Source of the DNA: Sphagnum compactum
Lineage: Eukaryota; Bryophyta; Sphagnopsida; Sphagnales
DNA length: 64,000 bases
NCBI GenBank assembly: GCA_965153455.1
Contig: OZ234494.1
Location: 13,392,001-13,456,000 of the forward strand
Direction: 5' to 3'
The notes under the pieces were generated by a model. The model saw only the letters and a list, made by a program, of their open reading frames with translations, was not told the origin of the DNA and made no database searches. Positions within the stretch are counted from its first letter, which is position 1, and every line of letters begins with the position of its first letter. Both the position numbers and the translations under genes were made by a program. Below, piece by piece: positions 36,743 through 50,170 of this stretch.

Positions 36743-37959
36743 CTCTCAAGGCACTACTCAATGTCTTCTTGGGGTTTCAAAATGATTTTAATTCCTTCCT
36801 TGGATTTATAGGGTTAGGGTTAGGGTTTTCCTTCCTTAGGTTTTTAGAATTAGGGTTAGGGTTAGGGCTGAACAAGATAGACCTTGCATATGTATGTATG
36901 TCTTGAGTATTATACGAAATTTTATACTATACATAGGTTTTACGTATAGGTACGTATCTCGTATAATATTTCGTATGGTATTAAGTACATGATTACATAC
37001 CACACTTTTGTACGAAGGTCTTGATAATGTATTTGCGCTTCCCAATCTTCAAACTCCTTCCTTCAAGTTCTCCCAAGTTGTATTTGTTCCACTTCAAAAC
37101 TTTGCTTTGGTGTCTTCTCAAAACAAACTTCTGACACAGCAACTTTGCAAAGCTACTCCACACACATATGACCTTGGATCGATTTAAAATTTTGGTGAAA
37201 CATAGAACACTATGTCTACTACCTTCTCTCAAAATTTCAGCTCATTTAACTTCATAAATTGAGAGATCTTGCTCCTTCCTTGAAGTCACCTCAAACTGGG
37301 ACTTGAACACAAAATGACTTACAACTCGCTCTCAGCAACTCCAAAATCCTTGAGATTTTGGGAGACACATAAGATATATGTCTTCTATATCTGCTCAAAA
37401 TTTCAGCTCTATTGATGATGACTACAAAGAGATATCACTTTCAAAAGAAACTGACTTCAAAACTGAGATTGAAACTTCAGATGCTTGGATCTCTCTCAAT
37501 ACAGATTCAAATGACATGAAATTTCTCTCACACATATATTCCTATATGATCTATAAGATCCCAAAGCTGCAGATCCAAAAAAGCTCAAACAAAGGAGATA
37601 TGACCAAAAAACCAGATCTAGCACAGAGTTTTCAAAAGCTCATAACTCTCACAAAACATATCTTTTTCTTTTGAAAATTTGAGAATAGAAGCGTCCTATA
37701 GTCTTCTACAACATCTTCAAGTTTCACTCCAAGATCTTTTCACAGTAGCTCTAAATCTAGCTTTAAAGATCTGACTTCCACAACTTTGATATGTTGATCT
37801 CCTCTCACCTCTTTTCTTTTCTTTTCTTTCTCTTCACATTCTTTCCTTTCCCCGTTTCTCTTTTGCACTTGACAAACTCCTATGATATTACTAGAGACTC
37901 TCAAGCTCTAGTTCTAGAGACTTTCTAGCTCTAGATCTCTTTCAACTTTCTCACCAAAC
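36743..37959 (-). other. Copia 5' leader between LTR and gag
   Basis: A 1.2-kb untranslated leader. On + it carries two short TTAGGG-type blocks (36811-36829 and 36850-36867). An AT-rich stretch with repeated CGTAT/ATACG elements lies near 36910-36985. The open frame 37378-37674 on + has no family match and is probably spurious. Confidence 0.6.
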
Positions 37960-37961
37960 AA

Positions 37962-37977
37962 CCTGGCTCTGATACCA
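37962..37977 (-). other. Copia primer-binding site
   Basis: The minus strand reads TGGTATCAGAGCCAGG directly after the 5' LTR. This is the classic plant copia PBS complementary to the 3' end of initiator tRNA-Met. Confidence 0.92.
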
Positions 37978-38290
37978 TGTTAACAAATAGGAGATCTACT
38001 CAAGTGCAAACATAAATCTTTATTGAAAGGAAACTACAACATAATGCTCACAACACAAAACAAAACATCAAGAACTCTCCAAGGTTTTTGTCACAAGAAA
38101 TACACAAACTTGTGTAATGAAGAAAAGAGAGGCAAACCATCAACACCAAGGTATTTAACTAAAAGACCAAACCACAAATAACCAAACTAAAATAAGTAAC
38201 GAAAGTAATTCAACCTTGTGAAAGTAACCTAGTTACTTTCCTACTCCAGTAACTAATGAAACCTAACTAGTTGAGCTTGAATTCTCAACA
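37978..38290 (-). repeat. 5' LTR of the copia element
   Basis: Same length as the 3' LTR and differing at four positions by eye. It is followed on + by the duplicated CCCTA (38291-38295). Confidence 0.93.
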
Positions 38291-38618
38291 CCCTAATGCT
38301 AAAGATGATGAGAATACAAAGTTTTACGACAAATTTAAAAATAGGGGCCTGCTATGTAAATATAGAGTTGAACAACTAATTAATAAATTAATAATTAATT
38401 AAAGTTCAGTCTATTTATAAACCTTGGAAAAAAGTCAACTTTTTACCATATTTATTCTTACCCTATTTTCAAAAATATTTTTTCACGATTCCAATTTCAA
38501 TTTTGATTTTCAAATCTAACAAAAATGTATTTTCCATGGTTTGATTCTTGTGCCAGTTCCAACAAGTTGATGTCAACTCAAGTCCAAGTTACGAAAACCT
38601 GACCTTGAACTGTTAGTT

Positions 38619-38712
38619 CACTAGAAGAAAAATCCCATTTTCGCAAAAGTAGTCGCAAAAAACACTTTTAGTCGCCTAAGACAAGTCGAAAAATGGGGTT
38701 TTTCTTCTAGTG
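38619..38712. mobile_element. 94-bp CACTA-type MITE
   Basis: The termini are CACTAGAAGAAAAATCCC on + and CACTAGAAGAAAAACCCC on -, extending to about 25 bp of near-perfect inverted repeat. CACTA plus a GAAGAAAA-type extension is the signature of plant En/Spm (CACTA) termini. Flanking triplets are GTT and TTT, so the usual 3-bp duplication is only approximate. It lies in the supposed intron upstream of the hydrolase exons. Confidence 0.75.
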
Positions 38713-38984
38713 TTTTTACCCTTCAAACCAGATATGCTAACAACACTAGTGTGTACCAAGTAGATTTTACATTGAAATAAATGAAACTAGATAATCTACT
38801 TCAAACATGTGTCATGAGAAAAAGGCTATTCCCATGGGAAACCATATTATGTTGTAGTTAGTGACCACAATTTTTTTTGATTTTGCCCAATAATTTTTGT
38901 ATACTATTATTATCAGGTCATGTTGCAGAATAGATTCAAATTGATGGCACTTTCATTAACCATTTAAGTTGGTTGGCTTTTTAG

Positions 38985-40328
38985 ATATTCAAGGACACAC
39001 CAATTTCAAAAGTGATGATTCCAAATTTTGGCAATGGGCCTGAGAATCTTCTCACCACATTCTCCATTGCTAAGGAAGACTTGCCAAAAGTTTTCTACCA
39101 TGCAGTGTTGCCTGAGGTGAGCCCCCCTGGGATGCTATATTTTTGCTCGTCCTTTTATCCCAGCAAAACAGTCTTGAAAGTTATATGAAAGGAATTGATT
39201 TGCATACTGTGTTCTAACAAAACATGGAATAATTGTTGTGAGAAATTCACAATTTGCATGTTTTGAAACTACGGTGAAACCTAGATGCGAAGATTACTAC
39301 TACCTTGGTGATATCGCTTCATGCAAGTTAATTAATCTAAGGGTTCAAGTTTAGTGAAAGTATATAATAGCCAATGTGTCCATGTAGATCATATGCATGA
39401 TGTGTCCATTGGATGTCCTGTCAAGTCTACGTCATCCCTAACTAGAAACATACCATATTAACTATCTAGAGTTCTAAATATTGTTTGATTGATCTTGGTT
39501 TTCCTTTCGTGTGTTTACATTTGCTTCGACATGCTTTGTACTTATTGTGAATGGATTTCCATCCTTGTTTATATATATATATAGGGTTTTGTTTGATTGA
39601 TCTTGCATGTGTTGCAAATATTCAAATTCCAGTATCAACAACCTTTCCAATCTAGTAGAGATTGGTCAATTTAATACAATTCAAACTTCAAAACCTCTCC
39701 AAACCTTGTAATTAACATCCAACATTTTATGGAGATTTGTTTGGCTATCCAAACCAACAACATTTCTTCGAAAATTGAATAAGCTACCAAGTATGATAAT
39801 CTAGAAGAATGTGTTAATTTTCGACTTGCTTTTTGATAGTGTTAAAACTAATAGAATAGCTTTAATTTGAAGTTAAATGATCTTGCAAAAGTTCAAGTAT
39901 TTTGGGTTGAACTTAGAAAATTTTAAGTCGGTTTAAAATAGAATATGAAACTTGGGTGATCATTCAAGAACAACTAAATCTATGCAAGGTGTTAATTGGT
40001 TTTTCACGTTACCATAACTATTGCCCTATTTGTGTGACAGGATGTGGTATTAGCACAAATCTTATGCAGGCCCGTGCCGGCCCCTGTACTTATGTGTACA
40101 GCAGTAAACTATACACCAGAGAAGCATGGAACAATTCCATCTGTGTACATTAAATGCTTGCAAGACAATGCCTTACTTCCTGCTACTCAAGACTACATAA
40201 TCGAGCACACTCCACAAGAAGAAGTTATAGAAATCGACACTGATCACACCCCAATGTTATCTGCAACAAAGGAGTTGCACCAAATTCTTACGCAGCTTGC
40301 TAAAAAGTACGCACATGGAGGTGTATAA
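38985..40328 (+). CDS. Methylesterase/hydroxynitrile-lyase-like alpha/beta hydrolase, last two exons
   Basis: Exons 38985-39116 (44 codons) and 40041-40328 (95 codons plus TAA) have GT-AG borders and join in frame. The translation follows the C-terminal half of the plant MES/SABP2/HNL family: an N-G-P segment, FYHAVLPE before the junction, DVVLAQILCRP after it, YIKCLQDN, and EVIEIDTDHTPMLS carrying the catalytic His of the triad. It ends near KKYA as family members do. The family hydrolyses small methyl esters such as methyl salicylate or methyl jasmonate. The 5' exons with the nucleophile elbow (GHS-type Ser) were not found in the upstream 8 kb, which includes the copia and MITE insertions. 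The gene is either very long or a 5'-truncated remnant. Confidence 0.7.
39117..40040 (+). other. Intron of the hydrolase gene
   Basis: AT-rich, 924 bases, starting GTGAGC and ending TGTGACAG. Nothing else is recognisable in it. Confidence 0.6.
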
Positions 40329-43300
40329 GGCTCCTCTTCCTTATAATGTTATAGGATGCTATGGAGAACAACCCAATAGGTCCAGCCAACTTATCTACAT
40401 CCAGTTTGCATTGTTGGCCACTAGGACATCAATCTTTCACTGCACTTGTGGCAACTTGGGAAGTATTCCATGTGATAATCACTATATCTTCCATCCAAGG
40501 GAATTATGACCTTTTGAAATTCGAGCTCGACTTACATTCCTTAATTTACAAGTCCAATTAGTTTCCCATAGAAAGTTCATCCATTATCATTGTGACTTCT
40601 CTGCCACATTCTAAAGCTTGCCTTTAGAATGTGAACTTTACTTGAAAGAAGTTTTTCGAGGAACATATTCACTTTTTGGAAATGAACGGATCTATTGTAG
40701 AAATCTGGAATGATAAGGATGTTATGAGACGTGAAGATTATATTGAAGAAAATGGAACATGTTAAATTTTATAAATCTCGTTCCATTGACAAATTTCCTA
40801 TGTCTTTCAAATTTTTAATCCATTAGAACCTTGCCATGTCAATAGGAGGTTTTGGGTCCATATCTAAAAGATCAAACATGCATAGTTGAAAATATTGGTT
40901 GATTTTTAACAATTAATTGAATTGACATGATTTGCTCATGAGAGGAGAAAAATAATCAATGTTCTTTTGTAGAATAACCCAAAAACGCAAAGTTGAAAGA
41001 AGTGTGTTCAAGTAAACTTATTTAATGTGACAAAATTTGTCATTTACTTTTCTAATCCACACGCTATCGACTTTTGCAAATAAGAGTGACAAGGTTAATA
41101 AGAATTGTAAAGGATTCTACATTTTTGCATTTGTTTAAATTATTTTGCATATCTAAGGAAACCATGTTTTGTTATCACAACATCCAAAATAGGATAATTT
41201 CTAAAAAAGAAATTTGACAATATTTTTGAGCCGCTCAAGCAAATTAGCACTGCTTGATGAGAGTGATCAAAATCATATGTGGGTACCAAGGGGCTAACAT
41301 TGGAAATTCATTTATGAACTAATTCAAGAGTTTTAGCACGAGGATTCCTTTAAAATTGCATCTTTAAGATCATCACATGTACGTTGAACACATTCACATT
41401 CCAAAAGTTACATGTATGAACTTCATCCTTACATGAAAAACCACATTTTCATTTTAATTCATGTTTATAGGTACCTAGCTTGGTCATTGTGAATGCCATG
41501 TAGGATGCATTAATTAACATAATGTCAAAAGTCATTTTTAATTTTGATTGTCAAAGTTTCAAATCCAACTTTGGGCTTGTAAGGTAGGTTAAATGATTGC
41601 CAATTGTTAAAAAACTTACAAATGGTATAAGAGCCATAATAGTTGCATAAGTAAACAATTAGTAGGGTTGCCAAGTGATAACACATATTTCAATCTCAAC
41701 ATTGGTAATAATTAGAATGTAATTTCTTGAGGTGTGTTCACTAGCTCCTCATGACAAGACAAAACAATGCAAAAATTAGGATGAAATTAAGGCCTTATAT
41801 ATATTCACAAATGTTTTTTAATCACCTTAGTTTTACAAAGTTTAAATAGGTCCCAACAAGGGGGCCAAAAATTACATCCGATGACCCCTAATAATTTATG
41901 GATGTAGATGAAAAAAAATAAAAATTAAATTAAATTAAAAATCACAACTACAATAAAATAAAATAAACAAGAATTTTCCAAAGAATATGATGGTGATCAC
42001 CCACTAATAACACATATTTGATTTATTCTAGACCTTACAAAAGTCTGAAAATTAATGAACTTATTTAACTATTCAAGGAAATTCTGCGATCTTTATCCTA
42101 ATCCTACTAGAAAAATTAAAAAATACAATCCAAAGTTTCATAAAAAACTAGTTGTAAGAAAATGACCATTACAATGCAATTTCCTATTATAACAAGATAG
42201 CTAATTAAGGGCAAGTTTCCTCAAATTGGTTACAAATTGGATTTTGATTACATTGGGCAAGCTAGATAACAACAATAATAGAAAGGAAGGGATGATTTTG
42301 CAAGACTAATTCAAGTAAGGAAGATTATAATAATTACAATATAAGCTTTGGAATTGTGAAAGGAGTAGGCAGATTACATAGTTTTTGGGCTTACAAGACA
42401 TTATGGATAGGAATAGGCCATTGGACACTGTAGGGGTTTGAATTTTGAATTCTTGTTGAGTTTTGTTTTCTTGTTCATATCGATGGCGACATGGAAAAAT
42501 GGAGGATGATGACATGATGTGAAAATGGAGGACTAATGACAACATGGAAAAATTTGTGCCATACAAATGTCACCAAACCAACTACCACTTGAATTGAAGT
42601 TGTGGAGTGGAACAAGCAAACATTTATTTTGTAGAGTTGTAAAACATAAGTTGTCTCCATTCATTGAATTTTGGAGGTGAGGAATAATTTACTTTTGAAT
42701 TTTGAAAGTCACATTAGATATGATGTTAGTATATTTGTCAAAACATGGTTATTATAATTGTACAAACAACAGTAATTGTAGTCATTTGTGCCACATTTGA
42801 TTGCATGATTATGTATCATTTACTATACACATCAATTTTACCATTAGTTGTTTCCATGACCATAGTTGCAAATGCCATTAATAATTATGTTTTCCATGAA
42901 TGTAGTCACTATTTTCAACATGACCAATGTGATTGGTGACTGTTAGTTTTATGACATATGCCCAAAAAATGAACCAATTGTTGTCTGGTTGCAAAATAAG
43001 GTGGTTTATTTTTGGTAGATGGAACACTCCAAAAAGTCCATATTTTAACACTAAAATGGAAAAAAAATTAAAAGGCCAATGTTAAGTGCAGTTCAAGTGG
43101 TGATTAATAAACTAATAAAGTTCAAATGAACAAGGGCCCCACTCAACAACTTTTTGACATACATGTTAGGGGAAAAAACCATGAATTCAACAAAAGATGA
43201 TTAAAATAGGGACTTTTGAAAATAAGGTTCAAATATGGTCATTCAAAAGTTCATAGCTATTTGTTAGTTCAAATTTTTACAATTGTTTTTCGAATTCATG

Positions 43301-46300
43301 TTTTTTTAGAAACATGTATAACATATTGAATCCTTATAAGAAATTTTGAATGAAATGACATTGAAAAGTGCATTTAAATCTTCGTACAAATTCAAGACCA
43401 CAGTCCATGACTCCATTCCAAAAATCCATTACTATATGTTTTCAATGTATATTTATTGGATTTCATCATTGTGTATAACTTTTTATTGAAGTTGACAATC
43501 ATACTTCATATTTGTTTTCACCACATTGATGATTTTACCATGCATTTGTGGCATTTGAATAGAGTACCTTCTATAAAAAGTCCAATGTGACACACCTATT
43601 TTGTAACTACCCTACTTACTTATATTTAGCTAACATAATTATAATGTATATTAACCTACCTATTACCTGTATAACCTACCTATCTATTACATAGATAAAT
43701 ATTATATAGGTACGTAATAATTATTATTATTTTAGCTTAAGTGGCATAACTTAGCAACTTAAGCTAGGTTTCTAACCTAAGCTATTTTTAAAACTTAATT
43801 GAAGTAGCCTAGCAAACTTTGTAAGAAACACATTGAAAGATCGATTACATGATGTTTTGAAGGTCCCAATTTTTTATGTGTACCAAAATCTTGTCACAAC
43901 GTCACCCTTTTCTATTTTTTTACTTAGTCCTTTTTACCATGTAAAGACATATTTTGGATGATTATGATGGAGTCTAGAATTGTAATGATTTAAAATATAG
44001 TCCTTTTGAAAAATTTGACAACTTTTGACTCATTATTTTTGATGGGGATCATAATATAAGGCAAAAAAGGATTGTAGTAAGGATAAGCCCTTTTTGTCTT
44101 ATGTGGTACACCTTAAAGGATTTTCACCCTTGAAAGATTTGAAAATAAGTGCTTCAACTAAGGATATAATTATAGTCATAAATTGAAACTTTTCTTCTAA
44201 TGTTATGGTTTTGTTTTGATTTCAATGTTTTATGTTTGGATTTAAATTTAAGTTTATCTTTCCATCATTTGTTTTCATATTTTTCATGCCCATGACACCA
44301 TGACTTTGAGATACAAAAATGTAAGCATGTGTGTAAAAGTTGTAAGCAATTTGAACACCTTGAAGATGAAGGATCACGAATATGTTAAATCCCACAAAAT
44401 TTTTTGTTGATGAATCTTGGTCCCCAAAACACCTATGTCCAATAGATATTGAAAAGTCTACAGTGAAGTTCAAACCTTAAGCTTTAACAATCCCAAAGTT
44501 TCAACTTCCAATTGAATCATTGATGAATTTCACGAACACATGTTTTAATTCTAAAATCTAAACTTTATAATGATGAAGTTTGAAGCTTGCTAGAATGTCA
44601 AAACTCAAAATGACTATAGATAAAAAAATACAAGTTTCAATCAAAATATATGTTGTTAATAACTATGTGTAAAATTTAATTGCAATGTGCATTATGCTTG
44701 AACTTTTAAGGTCATGAAGCCTACTTCCATGAAATCTATAGGTTGCTAAGACTTGAAAGATGATGGTTGACCATTGGAAGAAATTTAGAGCCTAGAGGTT
44801 GAGAAATGCCCATTGCCATTGCAACTTGTTCGACAACTTGTTAGTGTGACTTCCCACTAATCATCATTGAAATTAAAGTTAGAAAGGTAAAAAACATGGC
44901 TAGGTGGTTCATTTTTGACAATTTGGAATTTGGAAAGTTCATATCTTATGTTAATTAATTTTTTTGCAATTATCATAATTATCAAACTACAATTCTTATA
45001 ATTACCCCCTATGTTTTTTTGTCAAAAATACTAGTAGGTCACTAGACATGTGATTGGTCCAAAAATCCATGTGAAAGCTTGAATACTTCAATGTGAAATG
45101 GACTATAAATAACAAAAAATGAGAGTGAAATCATGATAAAAGGACCATTGATGATATTATAACTAATGCTTATTTGACATGTTTGCAAGTTAAAAAAATT
45201 AGTTGAAAATTGTGTGTTTCATTTGCATGCCCACTTGTTAAATACACTAATTTAACATCAAAATAAGTTTCAAAGTCATCCAATAAATATTAAATACCAT
45301 TCAACATTTAGAAAATCCCAAATACAATACATACTAAACATAAAAAAATTGTAAAACGATGTAAGAAACTATTTAAACAGTGTAAACACAATGCTTATAG
45401 TGTAGCTTTTTTGTCACAACATGATTTAGGACATAATCATTGGTTCCTTTTACCTCACTTTGACCCATGATGAAAATCATGGCATTTAAACAAAATTAAA
45501 ATTATTTTATATTTTTTGTATTGGGAAAGTTTTAATCCATTTTATTTTTAAATCTTTATTTAATGGTGGCTTATTTTTATTTTTTATTTTGACATTACCG
45601 TAACATAATTTTACAATTTATATTTTTCATTTTGTTTGCGTGATAAACACAATGTCATCATTTCAAAAGTTCATTATGAATCCATTATTTTTAAAAATTC
45701 ATCCATTTAGTATGATTCCCATTAAGGTTTATTGCAACATTTAATAATTAAAAATGACACTATTAATGTAAAATAAACTTTATATTTTAAGTTCATTGAC
45801 AAAATTGAAAAATTATGATTGTAATTGTAATATTCCAATTAGTCTTCTTAACTATGCTTTCCCCCGAAAGCTTAACACTTAGAATCAACTATTAGTCTAC
45901 TAGGTTTAGCCTTAAAGCTTGAAGATTCTAACAATCTTGAGGCTTGAGCCTATTGCCTCCCTTGGGGTACATTTGTAATCTTCATAACTATCAATGATGT
46001 TGAACAATGAATTGTGAATGGCTTGCAAACTGCACTATACATCATATTGAGGCATTGAAAAAAAAAATCCCTTTAAACATCTAATGCTTGATTTTTGAGA
46101 TTCAAAATATCTTGAGCATTTTGAGTATTGATGGCAATGATCACCTCTTGTATGGTGATGGAGGTTGCACAAACTTTTGAAAGGGGATTGCAAAATGAAG
46201 GAGACAACACCCACACTCCTCCCCCCTCCCAAAGTAAAGTTCCTTGGTGAAACCTTCAACTACCATTGAGATAGTTGACTATGATGATAGCCTCCAATTA

Positions 46301-47480
46301 TGCTAATGGTTATATTACATGCTGAAGCAATTGACCTTAATCAATCTTTGTGGGATACACATGAAATCAATGCCATAAGATTAAGGTGGCTTTGGGATTT
46401 CTAATGGCCTATATTTAAGGAAAGGGTTTGAAATCTTCTTTTCTTAGTCACAAAAAAGATAGTTTGCCAAAAAGAAAACAATGCATTTAAACATTTGGAG
46501 AGTCTCCACTTGCAACAAAAATCACCAAATTTTGTGTAAATAATTTTCAAGAAATGTATTTTTTAATGGTTTTATTTCTTGGAACCATGCTATTAGGACT
46601 TACCAACATGTTCCAAGTTCCAACAACTAGTGTTTGTGTGGTATCATCTTTTGAACATTCCAACCTATTCTTAGTATTGAATATTTTAAAAAAGTTTCAA
46701 ATGAACCTAATTTCATTACTAAACATTTTTCGAAAATTTTCCTACCAGGTTCCTTATGTCCAAAACTAAATTTTGATTGGTATGAAACATGTATATATTG
46801 TGTAAGTCCTAGGTTCAGAGGGTTAGAATAATTGGTTCTAGTCCGTAAAAATAAAATTGGAATTGGGTTTGATTTTTGGAATTATAATTAGATTGTTTTT
46901 TTGAAGCATTAGACCTAGAACTCAATTTTCAATTCCATTTATGCATGGAACCATAATTAAAACAAAAATCAAGTTTTTTTAAAGAAAAGAATAAAATCAA
47001 GGACTAATTAGAAATAATATGTAGTTAATTATTGGTTTTAGTCTAGGTTACTCAAAACTAGATTGGTACAAGGTCTTGTTTTGAGAATTGAAACCAAAAT
47101 CAAACTCAATATTTTTGAAAAAATTAAATTCGAAAATGGATTCATGCTTCCATTTACATGTTAACCTCAAATCAAAATATTTAAAAAAAAACCTAGAATT
47201 GAAAAGTCATTCATAAAAATAAAAAACCACCCAACATTGGTATACGCCTAATATTTAAAATAATATAAAACTAGAGGTTGATATTACCTTGGGTCCTTAC
47301 TAGGTTAATGTAGATTGGTCGGTGATTGAACATTTAAGCGCTCCAGGCAAGCTAAATCCAAGGGGAAAGCTCCATTGTTTTTGATGTTCAAACAAAACTT
47401 GAACCTCTCCTCTTGACATATCTAACACACTAACAATCGTAAAAAAACAGATTAAAAATGAGAAAGTTACGACCCCCCAA
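40329..47480. other. AT-rich gene desert
   Basis: No exon, RNA gene or transposon domain is recognisable. Short open frames (for example 42306-42566 on -, 44222-44473 on -) are compositionally like the surrounding non-coding DNA. An AT-rich stretch around 43600-43800 carries repeated CTTAAG and ACCTA motifs. Confidence 0.5.
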
Positions 47481-47874
47481 AGTATAAGGGTCAAAAATTC
47501 AAAAACACAAATCACCAAATATTACAAAGGTCAATCCTCAAACACACAAAAAATTCCTTGTATGTTATTCTGTTACTATTAGAGTTCAAAAATGATTTAT
47601 AAAACTTTATGTGGCGCTCCTATAACACTTTAAATCGTTTAAAATGAATAAAAAATAAGAAAATTATGAGATTTGAAAGTATAAGGGTCAAAAATTCAAA
47701 AAAACAAATCACCAAATATTACAAAGGTCAATTCTCAAACACACAAAAAATTCCTTGTATGTTATTATGTTACTATTAGAGTTCAAAAATGATTTATAAA
47801 ACTTTATGTGGCGCTCCAATAACACTTTAAATCGTTTAAAATGAATAAAAAATAAGAAAATTATGAGATTTGAA
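47481..47874 (+). repeat. 197-bp tandem duplication
   Basis: Unit 1 (47481-47677) and unit 2 (47678-47874) both start AGTATAAGGGTCAAAAATTC and end at GATTTGAA. They differ at only a few bases, so the duplication is recent. It ends about 430 bp upstream of the adenylate kinase start codon. Confidence 0.9.
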
Positions 47875-48307
47875 AGTAGGAAAAGAAAAAGAAAAATATG
47901 GAAACAAGAAAAAAGGAAAAAGAGAAAAAAAGGGTCAAAAGAAAAAAAAACCATATACTTATTAAACCAAGTGGGCCAAAAACAAGAAATAGTCCACTTA
48001 AGAACCAAAAGTCCAGGTCTTCCTGTACCCGTCAAAGTGGGGAATTTCCACTGGTCCCCGAACGGTGGTTGCAACAAGGACGCGCACATCGCGCGCGCGG
48101 TCGTGCGTAGTAGACACACGCGCGAAGCTTTTCTCGCAGAGCCTGTGAATCGTCAACGGCGCTACTAGAGCTACTGCGGCACTACTCCTGTCAAGGTCAG
48201 CAGCAATCTAACACTACTACCCTCCCTTGCCTCGCCCTTCATCACAACAACAACAACCCCATGTTCATCTAGATCGTACCTTTGGGGTGCAGGAGTCGGA
48301 AGTGATC
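47875..48307 (+). promoter_or_regulatory. Upstream region of the adenylate kinase gene
   Basis: A purine-rich A/G tract (47875-47955) is followed by a marked local rise in GC with many CG steps (48060-48130, including CGCGCGCG). This leads into a leader with CAACAACAACAACC. It probably contains the promoter and 5' UTR; no TATA box is evident. Confidence 0.45.

Positions 48308-50170
<1,863 letters not shown>

Larger units (their letters stand above)
32153..38290 (-). mobile_element. Complete Ty1/copia retrotransposon, 6138 bp
   Basis: The element reads on the minus strand. It has two 313-bp LTRs (37978-38290 as 5', 32153-32465 as 3') starting TG and ending CA, flanked by the 5-bp duplication CCCTA. 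The PBS lies next to the 5' LTR and the polypurine tract next to the 3' LTR. A single gag-pol frame runs 36742-32438. I count four substitutions between the LTRs (about 1.3%), so the insertion is relatively young. Four stop codons in the polyprotein make it non-autonomous. Confidence 0.95.

Noticed and set aside
36811-36867. True telomere or interstitial telomere array
   Set aside because: Only three units per block, and they lie inside the copia leader.
40044-40328. Independent 94-codon gene
   Set aside because: It is the last exon of the hydrolase: a TGTGACAG acceptor precedes it and it joins in frame with 38985-39116.
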